From the NCBI GenBank assembly GCA_037179385.1, contig CM074184.1, forward strand, positions 14,278,001 through 14,342,000: a stretch of DNA of 64,000 bases, in the 5' to 3' direction. The notes under the pieces were generated by a model. The model searched no databases, was not told where the DNA came from, and saw nothing but the letters and a program-made list of their open reading frames with translations. This document shows positions 58,925 to 64,000 of this stretch, in pieces; positions within the stretch are counted from its first letter, which is position 1, and the number at the start of each line of letters is the position of its first letter. The translations under genes and the position numbers were made by a program. This DNA is from Holothuria scabra (lineage: Eukaryota > Echinodermata > Holothuroidea > Aspidochirotida > Holothuriidae).

Positions 58925-60263
58925 CGCACAAAGTCGAAAGAAACGTTTCCGTGTTGATCGATTTCGATAATGTTATCGAATTCGGCGTAGCATACCAAGA
59001 TGACGGATCCCGTCGAGGGTTCTTTGAAACGTATGGACAAATCCAAACTACCCTCTTGTTTTCGGTTATAATGCGCACCGTCCGAAAGATCGGGTGTAAA
59101 GTCGAAACCGTAAAGCGTGTAACCATTTTCATATTCATTTCGACTTATACCGAAATCCTCGTTCGAACCTTTTTTATGGAGTGCCGTGAAGAGAGAATCG
59201 TATCCGCGCAACGTTTTCGTGGACGGTTCGTCGTCGTCTGCAAAGTCCAGTCTCATGGGATCGGAAGGATGCAGTTGTCCCGCGTACCTGACAGTGACGC
59301 TCGATACGTTCAAATGTTGAAATGAAAAAGGATTTTTATCGTAAGCACCGTTGAAGGCGGTGGCAGCCACTATTCCAAAGATGAGTCGACGGGGTAATTG
59401 TCCCAACCAGAGGTGATCCGTGACGACGTTTGCGGTTCCCGACTGGATAGATTTCGTCTTCATTTGGACCCGCTGAATCGGATACTTGGCCGTGACTCCG
59501 GAGGCTAACATCTTGGCGTGTTGCAATAGAATAGTGGGACTGGGCGTCACTCGTCGGGCGTAGAGAGCTATCTCCGTAATTTTCATCTTATAACTGGGTG
59601 ACGCGACACTCGACATCAGCACAAAGTCGTCCTGACTCGGAGTGAGCTTTACTTTCACGTTGACACCGTTCATCATGTACCGGTTCATGTGAAACACGTC
59701 GCAGTGCAGACGTCCCATCAATTCGACTTCTTCGCTTCCGTCAAAAAATTTTGATCTCGCTTTGAGTCCTTCGTTTCCATTGGCCTGGGAAGGGTTAGCA
59801 GCGTTTAATTTACCGGCCGTATCGGAGTAATACAGTGCGGAAGACAATTGACCTTTGTGGATTCTTCTCCGTAGTTCAAGAGGGCTTCGAGATAAGCTCT
59901 GTACGGATACATCGACGACGAATCTGAAATTTCCTGACCGTTGAGAGAAACGTCGACTTGTTTGAAAAGCGAATGTAGAGTATAATTGATGGGTCCCACT
60001 TTATCCGGAGTGCTGGCAGCATCTATATCAATGGCGTCTCCGTTTGCTTTGGTGATTTTACACTTGACGTAAAGTTGCGTTTCTTCCAAATCGATATATT
60101 GATCACCGGTTCCCGAGATTTGGAATTCGTAAGGTACGGATAGGCCTGCGATGGGGTTGATCTTTTCCCAACTTCCTCTTTCGATGACGGTCTGCGTGGG
60201 TGGGACGCTGAAAAGATCCATCTCGGATTTGCTACACTCGCAAGAGTCTCTATGTCCTGCCAT
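58921..60263 (-). CDS. MCP: Polinton major capsid protein, double jelly-roll type, split by a frameshift
   Basis: Two overlapping frames, 60,263-59,805 (152 codons) and 59,847-58,921 (308 codons). Together they cover one protein of about 445 residues, the usual length for the Polinton hexon-like capsid protein. The first part has the N-terminal SEMDLFSVPPTQT and SGTGDQYIDLEETQLYVKC, a beta-rich start of the first jelly roll, and breaks after NYGEESTK. The second resumes at SSALYYSDTAGK and runs to YAEFDNIIEID near the C-terminus. The break is a net one-base change between 59,805 and 59,847. It could be a disabling mutation, an assembly error or a programmed shift; as drawn, no full-length product is made. 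It lies 6 bp after the core-protein gene. Confidence 0.85.
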
Positions 60264-60269
60264 GATCGT

Positions 60270-60680
60270 TTAATCGAAAATGTCCGAAACACGTCTTTTC
60301 CGTTTGGTGGTCCGTTTTGAAATGACCTTTCTTCTCGTACGTTCCCTCTTTATAGGTTTCCTCGAAGGCTTTCTCTTCTTCTTCTTCTTGACACAGCGGC
60401 GTCTTTTAGCCCCTGAACCCGTTTGGTCTATCATGTCCTGCAATCCACGCTTGACTCCTTTTCCCAACTCGTTCTGCACGTGAGATTTCATTGCAGTACT
60501 CAGTTTCTTTCCGGCCATGACATCTTTTGCAATGTTGGAACCGGCCGCGAGAACGCTTTTACCTACGCTTTTGAGCATGGGTTTTAAAAACGGTACGGCA
60601 CTTCTGAATACACCGAGGGCTGCTCCCAAGCCGTGACCTCTTTGATAATAAGGACCCGTGAATACGGGGATGCCACTCAT
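60270..60680 (-). CDS. Polinton basic virion core protein (adenovirus pX-like)
   Basis: 136 residues. The N-terminal half has the hydrophobic, Gly/Ala-rich YYQRGHGLGAALGVFRS followed by amphipathic AVPFLKPMLKSVGKSVLAAG. This is the pattern of the C-terminal part of adenovirus pX and of equivalent genes in Polintons and adintoviruses. The second half is a run of Lys/Arg (KRRRCVKKKKKRKPSRKP) suited to DNA condensation. Probable role: packing the genome in the particle, with the N-terminal segment perhaps membrane-active. The assignment rests on pattern and position between the two capsid genes. The start ATG overlaps the penton stop as ATGA. Intact. Confidence 0.72.
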   Translation of the reverse strand: MSGIPVFTGPYYQRGHGLGAALGVFRSAVPFLKPMLKSVGKSVLAAGSNIAKDVMAGKKLSTAMKSHVQNELGKGVKRGLQDMIDQTGSGAKRRRCVKKKKKRKPSRKPIKRERTRRKVISKRTTKRKRRVSDIFD

Positions 60681-61435
60681 AATTTTTGTCGGAAGTGTAG
60701 TTTTACGATGACTCGTCCGTTTTGAAATGGTATTCGCTGGCCGGTCTCATCCCTTATATCGATTTCGATGTTGTTGACGAGGGATCTTGCCACGGGTTTA
60801 TAATGTAACTTGGTAAAGTCCACGTCGACCGTCTCCCCAAACGTATTACCGGCGGGTACGGTCCTCAAAAGAGGTGCCGTGGTATCACCGACCAGTTGGT
60901 GTTCGATGATATCGGTGTACACGTACAGTTGATGAATGGGATGTAAATCGGCCGGTCGAGTCGCACGGAAATGGACGTACGTTTCGTCGTCGGCGTTTTC
61001 GATGATGCCCACGACCGGTGACGTAAATCCCGTGATGGTAGCCGCGCGATCGTATGCCGACACTCGATAATACGCGGGATCGTTCGTTCGCACCCGGACC
61101 GTAAATTTAGCTTGCAAATCGCTCCAAGACCAACTGACATTTTCGTGGCTTTTCGACAGTAATTCGGCCAGTTTTTCAGGACCCACGTCGGTGCGTATGT
61201 TTCCATAAGTGAATACCATTTGATCTTCGCCGCTTCCCGGAACCACGCAAAAAGAGCCACTGTCGTGATCCCAATCGTACCACGAACGAGCATAAGAAAT
61301 CCCACACATGGCCACTTCCCATTTCCCTCTAAGTTCCAACGGTTTACTCAAATGAGTGAAATAATGCGCCAATGCGTTATCGGGAAAAATGTCCATAGAA
61401 CTGTTACTCGGTAGAGTCACGTAAAACGAATCCAT
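60677..61435 (-). CDS. Polinton minor capsid (penton-like) protein
   Basis: 252 residues starting MDSFYVTLPSNSSMDIFPDN. This opening is typical of the single jelly-roll minor capsid proteins of Polintons, which occupy the capsid vertices. Other features: LSKPLELRGKWEVAMCGISY near residues 30-50, a beta-rich middle and the C-terminal IDIRDETGQRIPF and VIVKLHFR. The length fits the family (about 250). It lies 49 bp after the integrase stop and overlaps the core-protein start. Intact frame. Confidence 0.82.
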   Translation of the reverse strand: MDSFYVTLPSNSSMDIFPDNALAHYFTHLSKPLELRGKWEVAMCGISYARSWYDWDHDSGSFCVVPGSGEDQMVFTYGNIRTDVGPEKLAELLSKSHENVSWSWSDLQAKFTVRVRTNDPAYYRVSAYDRAATITGFTSPVVGIIENADDETYVHFRATRPADLHPIHQLYVYTDIIEHQLVGDTTAPLLRTVPAGNTFGETVDVDFTKLHYKPVARSLVNNIEIDIRDETGQRIPFQNGRVIVKLHFRQKL

Positions 61436-61484
61436 GTCGACCGTCCAGTTTTAAAGTCTAGAGTGAGGTATCGTACGACACGCA

Positions 61485-62615
61485 TCACAGTTTAATAATA
61501 CGATCGATCCAACTGTTAAACTTTGCAGGGTAGCCTTTCCGCTTGACGAAATAGTGTACATTTCCATTTTTATCCTTTCTCCGGCGTAATATCTTTTCGA
61601 TTTTGAAAACGTCGGCGTCATCTTTTTCGACGCGTTGAAGTTCCGTTTCGTAAAAAGTACCTTCGACGATTTCCCCGTCCCAGTCTTTCAAGGCATACAC
61701 CACCGGTTTTCTGGGTATCCTTTTGTACACGGTAAAAATTTCTTCCGTCCAGCGGGGCAAGTAACCCTTTCTAAAATGTCTCACGTTCGTACTGAGTCTC
61801 ACTCGATCTCCCACCTCGAAACGGTACGTCGGACGTTTCCTTCTTTTTCTTCCTCTGAGATCCGGGTAGAGGCGATTCCAAACTTCCAACTCGTTCTTCA
61901 CGCTCACGTCGTTCGGTGATTTTCCTATACTGCGATGATAACCGCTGTTGTAGCTTTCGACCAATCGAGGTAACGCTTCCAAATACCGTAAGGTGTTATT
62001 CGCTGTGAGATATTTCCACATCTTCTCTTTAAACGTTCTGTTAAATCTCTCCACGACACTCGCCTTGGTTTCGTTGTGAGTGGCAAACAAATGGACGTCG
62101 TGATCGTCCAACAAACGTTTCACATCCTTGTTGAAGAATTCCGATCCTTTATCGGTCTGTAATTTACGAGGACGTCGACCGTCCAGTATAGTTTCCAAAG
62201 CTTTGACGATAGTCTTTCCTTTCTTGTCTTTGACCGGGACGACCCATGCATATTTGGAAAAGATGTCGATACAAGTCAAGAGAAATCTTATTCCTTTGTT
62301 ATGACGGGAGAGAGCATTGACATCTACCAGATCTGCTTGCCATTGGTCGTCGATACCGTGAACGTATACGCGATTCCTTACGTATTTTCGCCTGACCGGT
62401 CGATGTAACGTATAAGTGTCTTCGGATTGCAACCAACGCTTCACTTCTTCGAGCGTGGTGTTAGGTCTTTGCTTTCTCGCATGACGTAGAAGTTCTGCGA
62501 TGCCTCTGTAACCAGCCGGATGCGATGCGTCGTAATATATGTTTCGGAGGATGTCCGGTAGCGTCTCCGTCTGCTCGATCATGGGTGACGTTAATGCGGC
62601 TACCGCAGCAAGCAC
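61485..62615 (-). CDS. INT: Polinton retroviral-type integrase with chromodomain (INT)
   Basis: 376 residues. The N-terminal region has YYDASHPAGYRGIAELLRHA. The core RNase H-fold integrase follows, with D95 (QWQADLVD), D155 (LQTDKGSEF) and E189 (SVVERFNRT), the D,D,E triad spaced about 60 and 34. Next come a GRKRRKRPTYRFEVGDRVRL segment (SH3-like DNA-binding region) and a C-terminal chromodomain from about 335 (VFKIEKILRRR ... YFVKRKGYPAKFNSWI). The integrase joins the element's ends to host DNA; the chromodomain may steer it to chromatin marks. All catalytic residues are intact. An alternative frame upstream (ATG near 62,680) has a short conserved-looking peptide, but the integrase as given already starts before its usual first motif. 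Confidence 0.93.
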   Translation of the reverse strand: MLAAVAALTSPMIEQTETLPDILRNIYYDASHPAGYRGIAELLRHARKQRPNTTLEEVKRWLQSEDTYTLHRPVRRKYVRNRVYVHGIDDQWQADLVDVNALSRHNKGIRFLLTCIDIFSKYAWVVPVKDKKGKTIVKALETILDGRRPRKLQTDKGSEFFNKDVKRLLDDHDVHLFATHNETKASVVERFNRTFKEKMWKYLTANNTLRYLEALPRLVESYNSGYHRSIGKSPNDVSVKNELEVWNRLYPDLRGRKRRKRPTYRFEVGDRVRLSTNVRHFRKGYLPRWTEEIFTVYKRIPRKPVVYALKDWDGEIVEGTFYETELQRVEKDDADVFKIEKILRRRKDKNGNVHYFVKRKGYPAKFNSWIDRIIKL

Positions 62616-62723
62616 TGGTACACCTGATATTTTTCAAAAATTCTCTTGTTGAGTTGGACGAATGGATTATTCCAGGAGCCTGCCATGTCGTCATATGTAC
62701 GTCGCGGTCGGGTGTGACACCAT

Positions 62724-63527
62724 TTAATAAGTGAGCCAACTGCTTTTATCCGGAGATGGTGGCGGGGTACGAACGCCGTACATGTCTCCATGTTCTTCTT
62801 CTTCTTCTTCCTCTGCATATACCTGCTTCTTTCCACGGCCTCGTCTTCGTCTTTTACGTCCCGTAGATTCGGTAGTCGCTCTCGGAGTCGGTGGCAGCGA
62901 TCGGTGTATAGCTTCCCAACGTTCTTCGTTTCCGACGAGTGTGTGAGGTACGTTCAAACGTTGCAAATCCCGAGCTAAAATATTTCGGCCCACGGGATGC
63001 GAGGTTTTTCTCTGTCTCATTAGATCGTTTACGAGATCGGTGATGTGCGATCCTGTCACCTTTTGTCCGTCCAGATCGATCATCTCTCCTCGGTCGGTCC
63101 ATGTAATGCCACTTTCTTTCAAAAAATGAACCAGTCTTTCCGCTCTGGATCGAAACGTCTTTGGTACGGCATCCAAAATGAAATTGACGGCCAACCGATC
63201 GCTTTCTCCGTCTTTCGGTAAGGTGTCTTCGTTACGTCTCTGACGCCAAAACCTCTGCTGTTGGATCACTTGTCCGTAAGCCTTGGCTTTCTCGTCCGGA
63301 GAAAGTTTATCGTTATTCAGGATCCTTTCGATTGCCACGTCAAATTCTCTCTGTTTCCTGGTAGATTTTACTTCGAATGCACGTCTTATGTCTTTTAAAA
63401 TACTGGTGACGTCTTCTCGATGTACTCCACCCGAACCGTCCACCATCGGAGCCTGAGGTGTCACCGAACCGTGCGGCACCAACATCATTTTCCGGGCGTG
63501 TTCCATTTCTTGACGACGGCGTGACAC
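62724..63527 (-). CDS. Conserved Polinton protein of unknown function
   Basis: 267 residues. Begins MSRRRQEMEHARKMM. The middle is charged and probably helical (VIQQQRFWRQRRNED). A compact segment near residue 140 reads SGITWTDRGEMIDLDGQKVT, with GSHITDLVNDLMR just after. The tail has a nuclear-localisation-like GRKRRRRGRGKKQ, a Glu run (EEEEEEE) and a Pro-rich end. Proteins with this middle segment are, in my recollection, common next to the capsid genes of invertebrate Polintons, but I know no function. It overlaps the preceding gene by 43 bp and precedes the integrase by 108 bp. A DNA- or assembly-related structural role is a guess. Confidence 0.6.
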   Translation of the reverse strand: MSRRRQEMEHARKMMLVPHGSVTPQAPMVDGSGGVHREDVTSILKDIRRAFEVKSTRKQREFDVAIERILNNDKLSPDEKAKAYGQVIQQQRFWRQRRNEDTLPKDGESDRLAVNFILDAVPKTFRSRAERLVHFLKESGITWTDRGEMIDLDGQKVTGSHITDLVNDLMRQRKTSHPVGRNILARDLQRLNVPHTLVGNEERWEAIHRSLPPTPRATTESTGRKRRRRGRGKKQVYAEEEEEEEHGDMYGVRTPPPSPDKSSWLTY

Positions 63528-63826
63528 ATCGGTCGAAGAATGGCACTACCACCTCTCTGTTCGAGTTTCTTCTTCTTCTCTCTCAGAGACACTTTTTTAT
63601 CTGCGAGTAATCTCAACGTGCGTCTGTACCGTTTGAGCGTCTTCTTTTGGCTATCCGTCAGGGGAACGTTACCGTATAAGACGTTCAGAGCACACTCGCA
63701 CAAGCAAAGTATGAGATTTCTGTCAGACTTTTTCAAAATGTCCGAAATATGTCGACCTTTCGCTAAACAATACAAAAGAGGGAAATGTTCCTTCACGAGT
63801 GCCATTGCATCCTCAACTGATGACAT
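63485..63826 (-). CDS. Small conserved Polinton protein
   Basis: 113 residues starting MSSVEDAMALVKEHFPLLYC. Mostly helical and basic: LLYCLAKGRHISDILKKSD, CECALNVLYGNVPLTDSQ, KRYRRTLRLLADKKVSLREK. The end is Gly/Pro-containing. I recognise the CECALNVL...GNVPL arrangement as typical of a small Polinton gene of unknown role. Its 3' end overlaps the start of the 267-residue gene. It is the first gene of the leftward block seen here. Confidence 0.6.
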   Translation of the reverse strand: MSSVEDAMALVKEHFPLLYCLAKGRHISDILKKSDRNLILCLCECALNVLYGNVPLTDSQKKTLKRYRRTLRLLADKKVSLREKKKKLEQRGGSAILRPMCHAVVKKWNTPGK

Positions 63827-63843
63827 TGCCGCGCCTTGTTCCT

Positions 63844-63852
63844 CTTTTATAA
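63844..63852 (-). promoter_or_regulatory. TATA-like box before the leftward Polinton gene block
   Basis: TTATAAAAG on the minus strand, 18 bases before the ATG at 63,826. A start about 30 bases downstream would fall just past that ATG, so it may serve the next ATG or be fortuitous. Confidence 0.3.
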
Positions 63853-64000
63853 CCTACTCCAGGTTTCCCAGTCGCAGTTGGGTAGTCTACAGCTTTTGAG
63901 TCGTTGCCAGGCATCGTGATAATTCGCGGTGCTTATACGTCCGCGATTCATTTCCACCGTGATGAAAAACAGTAAGAAGAGCACGACGTGAGTCGGGGAT
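63853..64000. other. Polinton sequence upstream of the leftward block
   Basis: CpG-rich, no frame longer than about 10 codons from an ATG on the plus strand (an ATG near 63,961 stops quickly). Too short to interpret; the element continues beyond the window. Confidence 0.5.

Larger units (their letters stand above)
57283..64000 (-). mobile_element. Polinton/Maverick (adintovirus-like) element, left end and virion-gene block; right part outside window
   Basis: Defined by its gene set on one strand: integrase, penton-like and major capsid proteins, pX-like core protein, adenain-type protease and two Polinton-type unknowns. The base composition changes from CpG-poor host DNA to CpG-rich coding. 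The left boundary near 57,283 is judged from where the repeated CCAAT/CRE units begin. The terminal inverted repeat and 6-bp target duplication cannot be verified without the other end. Protein-primed DNA polymerase B and the FtsK-type ATPase expected for the class are not here. Only one frame break is seen in this part, so the insertion looks fairly recent. Confidence 0.9.

Noticed and set aside
58903..59325. 140-residue plus-strand ORF within the Polinton
   Set aside because: Antisense to the major capsid gene; open only because of that gene's codon composition.
62461..62836. Two further minus-strand ORFs around the integrase start
   Set aside because: They overlap the integrase and the 267-residue gene in other frames. 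Only a short piece near 62,600-62,680 looks faintly conserved, and the integrase is complete without it.

Overview
This is a eukaryotic chromosome window, AT-rich and repeat-dense, with widely spaced multi-exon genes. The gene repertoire (PMS2, GFER/ALR, a Gal3ST-type sulfotransferase, a membrane LRR protein), tRNA-derived SINEs, many MITEs and a Polinton suggest an invertebrate animal, plausibly a marine deuterostome. The species cannot be fixed from sequence alone.

Layout. 1-11.6 kb: a tandem-repeat element, then the last eight coding exons of the mismatch-repair endonuclease PMS2 (+). 11.6-23.4 kb: no convincing gene; SINEs, MITEs and other repeats. 23.4-28.5 kb: a two-exon galactose/galactosylceramide 3-O-sulfotransferase gene (-). 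Its first exon encodes the signal anchor and lies antisense to a misleading plus-strand ORF. 28.5-37.0 kb: a bed of hAT-like MITEs and palindromic repeats reaching to within about 60 bp of the next gene. 37.0-43.3 kb: complete three-exon GFER (+), whose stop codon sits inside the first unit of a minisatellite. 43.7-45.3 kb: a terminally structured element with an internal 156-bp tandem array. 48.7-49.7 kb: a single-exon LRR transmembrane protein (+), followed 10 bp after its stop codon by a 1.6-kb hAT-like insertion with a perfect 8-bp target-site duplication. 51.3-57.3 kb: MITEs, one candidate orphan exon (-) and another tandem-array element. 57.3-64 kb: one end of a Polinton/Maverick (adintovirus-like) element with all genes leftward: two conserved small/unknown proteins, retroviral-type integrase with chromodomain, penton-like minor capsid protein, basic pX-like core protein, frameshifted major capsid protein and adenain-type protease. 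DNA polymerase B and the packaging ATPase are not in the window and would lie beyond 64,000.

How it fits together. The host genes are unrelated housekeeping or surface proteins; no operon logic applies. Two systems stand out. The first is the Polinton, whose reading frames touch by ATGA overlaps and whose outer end carries three or four units pairing CCAAT boxes with TGACGTCA (CRE) palindromes. The second is a dispersed family of array-bearing elements (about 1-1.7, 3.5-4.3, 7.0-7.3, 43.7-45.3, 46.1-46.7 and 55.2-55.9 kb). Their 145-156-bp units all carry the direct repeat AGGTCAAAGGTCA, and three copies end in a short hairpin followed by CTGGTTA. The Polinton is visibly CpG-rich against a CpG-poor host.
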